Shown here: positions 31,429-37,822 of the stretch, in pieces | Layout: each line of letters begins with the position of its first letter | Position numbering within the stretch: the stretch's first letter is position 1 | Origin: a virus | Reading direction: 5' to 3' (one strand) | Virus record (IMG/VR): IMGVR_UViG_3300031851_000065 | Coordinates: 1-37,822 of that record | DNA length: 37,822 bases | The notes under the pieces: model-generated | Database searches by the model: none | What the model was told of the DNA's origin: nothing | The model's input: only the letters and a program-made list of their open reading frames with translations | Program-made: the position numbers and the translations under genes

Positions 31429-33666
31429 ATGGCTAACAGCTTTATTGATGTGGACTACACATCTCCCAGTACAACACTGGCTTTTACAAATAACGACCTT
31501 GAATACCTAGAGACAGCCCACATCAAGATTGTGGTTTCAAACGCCACATCAGGTGACTCAGTGACTTTCCTCCAGACGGACAGCACGACCTTCACCATCA
31601 GTGTGAGTACGGGTACAACCACAATCAACTTCGCCGCGTGTGTAAGCAGCTTCCCTACAGGTGCCAACAAGATCAGAGTGCAGCGTGTCACGCCTTCTGA
31701 CAACCTGCTGACAACATTCACCAACTCATCCCTGCTCCGTGCTGAAGACCTCAACGAGAACTCAGATCAGCTTCTCTATGTTCTTCAGGAGCAGATTGAC
31801 GCGGGTACTGGTTCACTGCCACTGCTTGCCACTGGTCAATATGATGCTGGTACAAACCAGATCATTAATCTGAAAGATGGCAGTGATGAGTCACACGCAG
31901 TTTCGTTTGGTCAGCTCTCTGCTCTGGTCTCGAATGCCACAAACTCACCCTCGGTCGCTCAGAACTGGGAGTTCAACATCGGAGCCAGCGGCTCAGGCGG
32001 AACTTATGACGGCATTGCAAACACCTCATTTACTTTGAGTCCTGCTCCCTCATCAGCAATCAACGCCACGTTCATTGTTGAGGTTGGTGGAGTCATTCAG
32101 CGTCCTGACAGTGACTTTGAAGTCAATGGCAACGTCCTCCGGGTACTCAACCAGAACCTGACCACTTCAACATTCAATGGAGACACGATTGTCATCCAGA
32201 ACTTTGGACTGGCTAGGACTGTCTATGATTTCCCTGTGACTGGAGAAGCGTCTTCTGCGAGTGAAACTCCCATCACACTCAAGGGTTACACCGGCGGTGA
32301 TGCCACTGCGCTGTTGAAGCTGAAGGATAGTGGCAACAATGAAAACGCCAGCATCTCTGCGGGCGGTACGGTGAAGGCTAAGGTTATTGAACCAGTCACC
32401 AGCGGAACCCTGTCGGTCAGTGCAACAACGCTCACGACTACAGGAGCAATTACTGCCAATGGTAACCTCACTGTTGGTGATGGCTTTGCGGTCACTGAAA
32501 CCACAGGTGATACTACGGTCAACAAGCTGACCATTAGTGAAACAGATACGTCTGGCTTCACCTCAACCATGGCAATGCCAAAGAGTTATGTTGACTCCAG
32601 CGGCGGCTACGCAGGAAACGCTGTGGGCGGCACAGACCACCTGAACACCTACATGACACCCGGTAACTACCGAGGAACTGCCCCTGCTTCACCCGCAAGC
32701 TACGGCTACCCCGCATCAATCACTGAAGGAACTGTCTACACTTTGATTGTACTCAGAGCTGGTGGAACGGCCTCAAACGTCATCCATCAAGAGCTGATCT
32801 ATCGGGCGGCTTCTCAGAAAGAACTTAGGTTTGAGCGCATCCACTCTGCAAACGCCCAGTCGGGTCAGGAAGCAACTGAGTGGGGCGCGTGGAAGAAAGT
32901 AATCAACAGTGAGAACTCCCTGAATGACCTTGCTACCGCCAACGGTAACTACAGCATGGGCACTCATAAGCTCACCAACCATGCAACCCCCACCGCCGAC
33001 ACTGACGTAGCGATCAAGAGCTATGTTGATGCAGAGATCGTCACCTTCTCAGGGACATCAGGACAGAAGAAGCTCCTTGCCGCCCACACATTTGACAATG
33101 ACGCATTCCTCTTATCCGCAGCGGCGGATGAAACTTGGCACACCACATACTCCTCACTTGAGATTGTGTACTCCGGCGTAACAAGCAACTACAGAATTGG
33201 TGTAGGTGTCGTCGTGCGAGACGCTGCGGGGGCGTACACGTACCCCACCGGCAAAAAGGTCTCTGGCCTTCTTACAGCAACCACAGGAACGCCTACCACG
33301 CAGTATACTTATGCACCTGAGGTTCAGCTCACAAGCCAACAGAGTGAAGGTGCTGGATCAGGAAACACTCTTAATACCGATGGATACGTGGTGCGAGGAC
33401 CGAATGTCGGCACTGGAAACGTCGAACAACAGGGCCGAGTGAGAATCGACCTCGAACCGGACACGATGATGTTTGATATGAGTGGATACACAAGAAACAC
33501 CAGTAACGCCAACACAGGTTATTTCGCTACCGGTAAGTACGGAATGGAATGCGACACTGACAAACCAATCAGCCGTCTGTCGTTTGCGTCACACACCGAT
33601 CACCCCAACAACAACAGAGGAACCATCGCCTCTGGACAAGTCCGCATCTACGGCACACTCAGATAA
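31429..33666 (+). CDS. Tail fibre protein with T7 gp17 N-terminal domain
   Basis: Residues 1-150 follow the T7 tail-fibre N-terminal domain (FIDVDYTSPSTTLAFTNN, RVTPSDNLLTTFTNSSLLRAEDLNENSDQLLYVLQE), which attaches the fibre to the tail. Then come a second beta domain (NWEFNIGASGSGGTYDG), repetitive Thr/Ser-rich strands, a pyocin-knob-like part (YMTPGNYRGTAP ... EWGAWKKVINS, near 400-500) and a C-terminal beta domain for receptor binding. The total is 745 residues. AAGGAG precedes ATG 31429. Confidence 0.9.
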   Translation: MANSFIDVDYTSPSTTLAFTNNDLEYLETAHIKIVVSNATSGDSVTFLQTDSTTFTISVSTGTTTINFAACVSSFPTGANKIRVQRVTPSDNLLTTFTNSSLLRAEDLNENSDQLLYVLQEQIDAGTGSLPLLATGQYDAGTNQIINLKDGSDESHAVSFGQLSALVSNATNSPSVAQNWEFNIGASGSGGTYDGIANTSFTLSPAPSSAINATFIVEVGGVIQRPDSDFEVNGNVLRVLNQNLTTSTFNGDTIVIQNFGLARTVYDFPVTGEASSASETPITLKGYTGGDATALLKLKDSGNNENASISAGGTVKAKVIEPVTSGTLSVSATTLTTTGAITANGNLTVGDGFAVTETTGDTTVNKLTISETDTSGFTSTMAMPKSYVDSSGGYAGNAVGGTDHLNTYMTPGNYRGTAPASPASYGYPASITEGTVYTLIVLRAGGTASNVIHQELIYRAASQKELRFERIHSANAQSGQEATEWGAWKKVINSENSLNDLATANGNYSMGTHKLTNHATPTADTDVAIKSYVDAEIVTFSGTSGQKKLLAAHTFDNDAFLLSAAADETWHTTYSSLEIVYSGVTSNYRIGVGVVVRDAAGAYTYPTGKKVSGLLTATTGTPTTQYTYAPEVQLTSQQSEGAGSGNTLNTDGYVVRGPNVGTGNVEQQGRVRIDLEPDTMMFDMSGYTRNTSNANTGYFATGKYGMECDTDKPISRLSFASHTDHPNNNRGTIASGQVRIYGTLR

Positions 33667-33688
33667 CCCTAACAACAGGAGAATATAA

Positions 33689-34258
33689 ATGCCTACAAAA
33701 GTAAGCGCAGCCATGACCACAGGCGTGGTTAAGGACACAGATAAAGCATCGAAGACAGGCGGACTTGTTGCTGAGGGTCAAGTCGTACAGCTCAACTCAT
33801 CAGGAAAGATCCCCTCATCTTTCACCAGTGGGGGCATCAACCTCGGTGGCACCGGTGCGGCCAACCTATTGGATGATTATGAGGAGGGAACTTTCACCGC
33901 TACCGCAGCCCCCGGCACCTCGGGGACAATCACTCTCAATGATGCAATTCTGAGCTATACCAAGATTGGTCAGCTTGTCTTCGTTTCGGGCAGCCTAACT
34001 ATCAGTGCTTTGAGCAGTCCTGTTGGATCAATCAATATCGGAGCTATTCCTTTCACCGCCTCCGTAGATGCAGTAGCGAATGTAAACATTCAAGCCCCTA
34101 GCTCTGGTGATATATCTTTTTCAGGATGGCTGCTTACAAGCCATAACAACATCTTGAAGATCTATGAGAACAGCGGCACCCAACCAGCAAACTCAGCTAA
34201 CTTGCTACAGACATCATCAACTATCTATATTTCGTTGACATATATAACCGGACAGTGA
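33689..34258 (+). CDS. Second tail fibre / tail-associated receptor-binding protein
   Basis: This 189-residue beta-rich protein starts with a repetitive region (TTGVVKDTDKASKTGGLVAEGQ) and has the phage fibre motif LLDDYEEGTFT near residue 65, followed by a compact beta domain. Such motifs are common in C-terminal parts of phage fibres. It lies directly behind the main fibre gene and is a candidate for a fibre tip or host-range determinant. ACAGGAG precedes ATG 33689. Confidence 0.72.
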   Translation: MPTKVSAAMTTGVVKDTDKASKTGGLVAEGQVVQLNSSGKIPSSFTSGGINLGGTGAANLLDDYEEGTFTATAAPGTSGTITLNDAILSYTKIGQLVFVSGSLTISALSSPVGSINIGAIPFTASVDAVANVNIQAPSSGDISFSGWLLTSHNNILKIYENSGTQPANSANLLQTSSTIYISLTYITGQ

Positions 34259-34259
34259 C

Positions 34260-34469
34260 ATGGAATCGAATGATCAAATACTGGTAGCCCTTGGCCGTCT
34301 TGAAGGCAAAGTAGATGCTCTCATGACCCGTCAGGCACTTCACGATGAGGACATTCAACGACATGATGTACGTCTCCGACAGCTTGAGCAAGGACGCTCG
34401 TGGCTCCTCGGAGCTGCTGCTGTCATTGGCGCACTCGTCTCATTCGTAGCATCTAAGTTAGGAGTTTGA
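34260..34469 (+). CDS. Coiled-coil protein with C-terminal membrane segment, XhlA/holin-like
   Basis: This 69-residue protein begins with amphipathic heptads (ILVALGRLEGKVDALMTRQ, DIQRHDVRLRQLEQ) and ends in a membrane segment (WLLGAAAVIGALVSFVASKL, residues 48-67). This is the plan of XhlA-like haemolysin/holin helper proteins. T7 carries its holin (gp17.5) in the same place, between fibre and small terminase. It therefore competes with the product of 18829-19053 for the role of main holin. One of them may be an antiholin or accessory factor. Confidence 0.65.
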   Translation: MESNDQILVALGRLEGKVDALMTRQALHDEDIQRHDVRLRQLEQGRSWLLGAAAVIGALVSFVASKLGV

Positions 34470-34470
34470 T

Positions 34471-34725
34471 ATGGCTAGTCCTAGAAAAGGCAAAGCTAAA
34501 CTGAAGATTACTGCTTCAGGTAAGCGGGTTTCTTATGGTCAGTCCGGTAGATCCAGTGACGGTGGACCCCGCGTTCGTCCCGGAACATCCAAAGGCGACT
34601 CATACTGCGCTCGTTCCCTCGGGATTAAACGAGGTCTTTCTAAGGAAAAGCAGAATGACCCTAACACCCCAAACAACCTGTCTCGTAAGAGATGGAAGTG
34701 TAAAGGAGCAAAGAGTACAAAATGA
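34471..34725 (+). CDS. Small basic phage protein (ITASGKR family)
   Basis: This 84-residue, strongly basic protein contains KITASGKRVSYGQSGRSS, then GTSKGDSYCARS and NNLSRKRWKCKG. Similar small basic proteins occur near terminase genes in other aquatic phages; their function is unknown, with DNA or RNA binding a simple guess. It shares ITASGKR, also at base level, with the C-terminus of the protein at 35089-35337. TAGGAG precedes ATG 34471. Confidence 0.7.
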   Translation: MASPRKGKAKLKITASGKRVSYGQSGRSSDGGPRVRPGTSKGDSYCARSLGIKRGLSKEKQNDPNTPNNLSRKRWKCKGAKSTK

Positions 34726-34931
34726 CCCCAAAAGAAACTATGAACAATCTGCATGATCTGTTGGCACAAGAACTTACAAACAAGATCAGCTCAGGTGAAG
34801 CATCCAGTGCTGAACTGAGTGTCGCCCGTCAGTTCCTGAAGGACAACGGCATTGATGGAACCATTGAGCAGAGTGATCCTCTGGCTAACCTCGCCAAGAT
34901 CCTGCCCTTCTCTGACAAGGAGGCTGGATAA
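34722..34931 (+). CDS. Terminase small subunit (T7 gp18-like)
   Basis: This 69-residue helical protein has the plan of the short DNA-packaging subunit of T7-like phages: a helix (NNLHDLLAQELTNKISSGE), then ASSAELSVARQFLKDNGID and a charged C-terminus. Position in the fibre-to-large-terminase interval agrees. It overlaps both neighbours by a few bases. It would recognise concatemer DNA for cutting and packaging. Confidence 0.78.
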   Translation: MTPKETMNNLHDLLAQELTNKISSGEASSAELSVARQFLKDNGIDGTIEQSDPLANLAKILPFSDKEAG

Positions 34932-35092
34932 TGTCTAAGAAGAAACTCCAAACACCCAAACCTACCAACCCCTCACTGTGGTCCCGAGCTAAGTCCATGG
35001 CTAAAAAGAAGTTCGATGTCTACCCATCAGCCTATGCCAACGGCTGGGCATCTAAGTGGTACAAGTCCAAAGGTGGAGGGTGGAAGTCATGA
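34931..35092 (+). CDS. Small basic YPSAYANGWASKWYK protein
   Basis: This 53-residue basic protein carries FDVYPSAYANGWASKWYKSKGGGW in its second half, split around the conserved YPSAYANGWA core that I have seen in small proteins of aquatic phages and large DNA viruses. Its function is unknown. It starts at the ATG overlapping the TerS stop and ends overlapping the start of the next gene (ATGA). Confidence 0.65.
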   Translation: MSKKKLQTPKPTNPSLWSRAKSMAKKKFDVYPSAYANGWASKWYKSKGGGWKS

Positions 35093-35337
35093 GCTACAAA
35101 GGTGGCCTCCGTAAATGGTTCAAAGAAGACTGGCGTGACATCAAGACAGGTGAATCCTGTGGACGTAAGTCGGCCAAGAATTCAAAGCGTTCATACCCAG
35201 CTTGCCGTCCTAAAGCTGTTGCTGACAAGATGACCATCTCTCAGAAGCGTAGTGCATCAAAAAAGAAGACCGGGCCAGACCGGGTAGAATACCCCATCAC
35301 TGCTTCAGGTAAACGGCGTTTGAAAATCAAGAAATAA
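35089..35337 (+). CDS. Small basic SYKGGLRKWFKEDW protein
   Basis: This 82-residue, Lys-rich protein starts at ATG 35089, where GGAGGG precedes and the previous stop overlaps. It has SYKGGLRKWFKEDWRDI, then CGRKSAKNSKRSYPACRPKAVADKM broken by lysines, and ends PITASGKRRLKIKK. Proteins of this kind are found in many aquatic phages. It is very likely nucleic-acid binding, but its role is unknown. Its ITASGKR tail echoes the protein at 34471-34725. Confidence 0.68.
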   Translation: MSYKGGLRKWFKEDWRDIKTGESCGRKSAKNSKRSYPACRPKAVADKMTISQKRSASKKKTGPDRVEYPITASGKRRLKIKK

Positions 35338-35346
35338 GGATCTCAC

Positions 35347-37011
35347 ATGGACGCACCGGAAACACTCAAGGACTTCAGGAACTTCCTGTACCTCTGTTGG
35401 AAGCACCTGAACCTCCCAGATCCCACCCCGGTGCAATATGACATCGCTGACTTTGTCCAGAATGGACCCAAGCGTCGAGTCATCCAAGCCTTCCGAGGTG
35501 TGGGTAAGTCGTGGATCACCTCTGCATATGTGTGTCACCAGCTCCTCCTAGACCCTACAAAGAACATCTTGGTGGTCTCTGCCTCCAAAACACGTTCGGA
35601 TGATTTCTCGACATTTACCCTCAGGATGATCAACGATATGTCCATATTGGAGCATCTTCGCCCAAGGGACGATCAGAGGAATTCCAAGATAGCTTTTGAC
35701 GTTGGGCCTGCCCCAGCATCACACGCACCATCCGTGGTGTCCAAAGGTATCTTCTCACAGATCACAGGATCCCGAGCAGACCTGATCATTGCTGATGACG
35801 TTGAGAGTTTGAACAACTCAGCTACCCAGACAACCCGAGACAAGCTCCTAGAGACAGTCAAAGAATTCGACGCTGTCCTCAAGCCAGAGGGCCACATCAT
35901 CTACCTCGGAACCCCACAGACCGAGATGAGTATCTACACCTCCCTGACGGAGCGCGGATACACCACTCGCGTATGGCCCGCTAGGATCCCGTCTGAGGGA
36001 CAGGAGACTAGAATGGGTTCTACCCTTGCCCCGATGGTTCAAGCCCTTAGAGAGGATCCTACGGCCTCTAGAGGAGATGCTGTTGATCCTGACAGATTCA
36101 ACAATGAAGACCTGCTGGAACGAGAAGCGTCCTACGGAAGGACCGGGTTTGCCCTCCAGTTCATGCTGGACAGCACACTCAGTGACCTAAGTCGTTACCC
36201 ACTAAGACTTTCTGATCTGTTGATCATGAACATCAGCGGTGACATAGGGCCTGAGAAGGTCATCTGGGCACCTGATAAGGACAAGGCCATCTCTGACCTA
36301 CCCTGTGTAGGCATGGCTGGAGATAGGTATTACACCCCATTTGAGGTCTCAAGTAGCTGGCAGAAGTTCACAGGCTCTGTCATGGCGATTGACCCCTCGG
36401 GTAGAGGTGCTGACGAGACCAGTTATGCGGTCATCAAGATGCTGAATGGCTACCTGTTCGTCACTGATGCCGGTGGTATTGAGGGCGGATATGAAGAGAA
36501 AGCCCTGAAGAAGCTGGCTCAGATCGCCAAGACCGAGAAGGTGAACAAGGTTCTTATTGAAAGTAACTTTGGTGACGGTATGTTCACGGCCCTTCTAACC
36601 CCTGTACTGGCAAAGACTTACAAGGTTGGTATCGAGGAAGTCAGGCACAGTACACAGAAGGAAAGGCGCATTATTGACACGCTTGAACCTGTCATGAACC
36701 AGCACAAGCTCGTATTCAACCGCAAGGTCATCGAGACGGACTATGACAGTACACGGCATCTAGGGCCAGAGAAGGCTCTCAAGTACCAGTTGTTCTACCA
36801 GATGAGCAGGATCACACGGCAGAGAGGCGCACTAGCCCATGATGACCGTTTGGATGTCCTTGCCATGGCTGTGAACTACTGGACAGAGCAGATGGCTCAG
36901 GATGCTGACAGGCAGATGGCAACAAGGAAAGATGAACTCTTGAGGAGAGACCTAGAGAACTTTATGGACACTGTTGTCGGTCGTAAACCCCAGCCACGTA
37001 CATGGTTCTGA
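35347..37011 (+). CDS. Terminase large subunit (T7 gp19-like)
   Basis: This 554-residue packaging ATPase and nuclease has Walker A RGVGKSW around Lys54, Walker B LIIADDVE around Asp150-Asp151 and a nuclease domain beginning AIDPSGRGADET with Asp349. A later acidic DDRLDVLAMAV near 500 completes the RNase H-like site. Size and order match T7 gp19 (586 residues). It cuts concatemers at the terminal repeats and pumps DNA into the procapsid. AAGGA precedes ATG 35347. Confidence 0.94.
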   Translation: MDAPETLKDFRNFLYLCWKHLNLPDPTPVQYDIADFVQNGPKRRVIQAFRGVGKSWITSAYVCHQLLLDPTKNILVVSASKTRSDDFSTFTLRMINDMSILEHLRPRDDQRNSKIAFDVGPAPASHAPSVVSKGIFSQITGSRADLIIADDVESLNNSATQTTRDKLLETVKEFDAVLKPEGHIIYLGTPQTEMSIYTSLTERGYTTRVWPARIPSEGQETRMGSTLAPMVQALREDPTASRGDAVDPDRFNNEDLLEREASYGRTGFALQFMLDSTLSDLSRYPLRLSDLLIMNISGDIGPEKVIWAPDKDKAISDLPCVGMAGDRYYTPFEVSSSWQKFTGSVMAIDPSGRGADETSYAVIKMLNGYLFVTDAGGIEGGYEEKALKKLAQIAKTEKVNKVLIESNFGDGMFTALLTPVLAKTYKVGIEEVRHSTQKERRIIDTLEPVMNQHKLVFNRKVIETDYDSTRHLGPEKALKYQLFYQMSRITRQRGALAHDDRLDVLAMAVNYWTEQMAQDADRQMATRKDELLRRDLENFMDTVVGRKPQPRTWF

Positions 37012-37201
37012 ATGGGTGAGTATGTGGATATAACGATATCTGGGCCGAAGGTCTCATGAAGACTCAAGTGAAGTCATTATGAGAGCCTCTCAAGTCTCCC
37101 TTATGGGGGGTTTGGGGGGCCTCAGGAACTCTAAAGATCTAAGTGAAGCCTTTAACTAGGACAATACTTAGACATTTAATACTTAACATAGGAGAATAGA
37201 T
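37012..37201. promoter_or_regulatory. Intergenic region with nested inverted repeat and G-rich terminator-like element
   Basis: The inverted repeat CTCAT-GACT ... AGTC-ATGAG lies at 37053-37083. It is followed by TCTCCC-TTAT-GGGGGG (37095-37110) and TTT, a weak terminator-like hairpin, and then a second run of six G (37114-37119). Similar TCTCCCTT sequences occur near the two strong terminators (around 5789 and 20563). From 37178 the sequence TTAATACTTAACATAGGAG leads into the next gene. Concatemer processing signals are also expected near this end. Confidence 0.45.
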
Positions 37202-37384
37202 ATGCCTAGAGGTGGTGGAACCCCTGTCAATCAACCCGGTCAAGGTGGAAGCAGTTCTAGCGCTGCTGCTGCCAGAGATGCCGCAGGAAGCCGTAGACGT
37301 AACACACGTAACCGCAGGCGTAAGGCCAGTGGCAACGGTAAAGCAATGGAAGAACTTAAGCTCAAAAAGGGATTGAAGTACTGA
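37202..37384 (+). CDS. Small basic protein near the right end
   Basis: This 60-residue protein is rich in Gly, Ser, Arg and Lys (GGTPVNQPGQGG, RRRNTRNRRRKASGNGKA), with a helical Lys/Leu end. It looks disordered and able to bind nucleic acid. CATAGGAG lies upstream, and the stop overlaps the next ATG at 37384. No family is recognised. Confidence 0.65.
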   Translation: MPRGGGTPVNQPGQGGSSSSAAAARDAAGSRRRNTRNRRRKASGNGKAMEELKLKKGLKY

Positions 37385-37686
37385 TGAAACCTATGATGAT
37401 CCATTGGACTGACACGACTGGTCAGGGAGATCAACAGACGTGGTTGTCATCCGGTGAAGTAGCCGAGATGGAGCCATGTGCCATGGTGACTATTGGGTTC
37501 CTACTTGTGGATGATGAGGACTTTATTGTCGTTGCCGCCACCAAGAGCATGGACCCAGATGATGATGCATTTGGCAACGTCAACGCTATTCCTAAATGTT
37601 GCATTACTGCTGTGAGTTGTCTGTGCTGTGAAAAGCCAGAATCCTGTGCATCAAAGTGCAACGTTGTTGCCGAGGGTGCGGACTGA
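37384..37686 (+). CDS. Terminal Cys-rich hypothetical protein crossing the repeat boundary
   Basis: This 100-residue protein has a beta-like N-terminal domain (MIHWTDTTGQGDQQTWLSS, MVTIGFLLVDDEDFIVVAA) and a C-terminal segment with seven cysteines (KCCITAVSCLCCEKPESC and SKC). The cluster could bind metal ions or form disulfides. The right terminal repeat begins at codon 68, exactly at the start of the Cys-rich part, so its 3' third is duplicated at the left end. The ATG overlaps the preceding stop. Confidence 0.7.
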   Translation: MKPMMIHWTDTTGQGDQQTWLSSGEVAEMEPCAMVTIGFLLVDDEDFIVVAATKSMDPDDDAFGNVNAIPKCCITAVSCLCCEKPESCASKCNVVAEGAD

Positions 37687-37822
37687 TTTTGGTAAAAAAA
37701 TCTGACAGGGTTATATTATTGCGGCGCGTCCGATAATCCCCCGTGGCCCCACCACCGAAAACAAACGTTTGTTTATATCAACGATCGTTTACATTGGCAC
37801 GCCCTATGTCACACGTTTGATT
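37585..37822. repeat. Right direct terminal repeat
   Basis: This is the second copy of the 238-base terminal repeat. It begins inside the coding sequence of the last gene (37384-37686, codon 68 onward) and ends just after the first leader palindromes. The copy at this end keeps the gene intact, while the left copy holds only its 3' third. Confidence 0.85.

Noticed and set aside
37178-37198. TAATACTTAACATAGGAGA as a T7-type promoter
   Set aside because: It resembles the T7 consensus only with gaps, and its AGGAG is needed as the ribosome-binding site of the next gene.

Overview
The window is best read as the complete or near-complete genome of a T7-like podophage (Autographiviridae-type). It is about 37.8 kb, and every recognisable gene lies on the + strand. 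The first 238 bases recur as the last 238 bases with a single mismatch, as expected for direct terminal repeats of a linear phage genome. The core gene order is that of T7: single-subunit RNA polymerase, ssDNA-binding protein, junction resolvase, primase-helicase, DNA polymerase I-type polymerase, 5'-3' exonuclease, portal, scaffold, capsid, tail tubes A and B, three to four internal virion proteins, tail fibre, small and large terminase. Several small genes (lysozyme of the HQVESSGR type, WYWW-like early proteins, small basic proteins near the terminase) are of kinds I associate with phages of aquatic bacteria. A tRNA-Ser(GCU) fragment beside the integrase fits a bacterial host. An aquatic alphaproteobacterium is a reasonable guess, but the host is not proven by the sequence.

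Layout. 1-1208: left terminal repeat and a roughly 1 kb non-coding leader with two families of palindromic repeats, candidate sigma70 promoters and hairpins. 1209-5769: an early block of thirteen to fourteen small genes, many started from a near-identical CTGAAAGGA leader. It holds an i-type-like lysozyme and a DUF932 protein and ends in a strong terminator. 5860-7712: a lysogeny module made of a small ORF, a winged-helix protein, a tyrosine integrase and a putative attP. The attP is built from the 5' part of a tRNA-Ser(GCU) flanked by a 19-base direct repeat. 7713-16145: RNA polymerase and the replication and nucleotide genes, including a RusA-family resolvase in the place of T7 endonuclease I and a small LAGLIDADG protein overlapping the DNA polymerase gene. 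16123-20611: head genes, a holin candidate and a nested spanin-like pair, closed by a terminator behind the capsid gene. 20622-34258: tail, internal virion proteins and fibres. 34260-37686: a coiled-coil/membrane protein, a cluster of small basic proteins, both terminase subunits and two terminal small genes, the last of which runs into the right terminal repeat.

How it works together (inference). Host RNA polymerase would transcribe the leader and early block. The phage RNA polymerase would then transcribe replication and structural genes. The integrase and attP imply a temperate option. Because attP sits directly between int and the RNA polymerase gene and seems to carry the 5' part of a tRNA gene, integration would place the phage RNA polymerase immediately behind the host tRNA-Ser promoter. 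No CI-type repressor is visible; the winged-helix protein next to int is the only obvious candidate regulator. I see no recognisable T7 gp0.7 kinase, gp2, DNA ligase or gp3.5 amidase.
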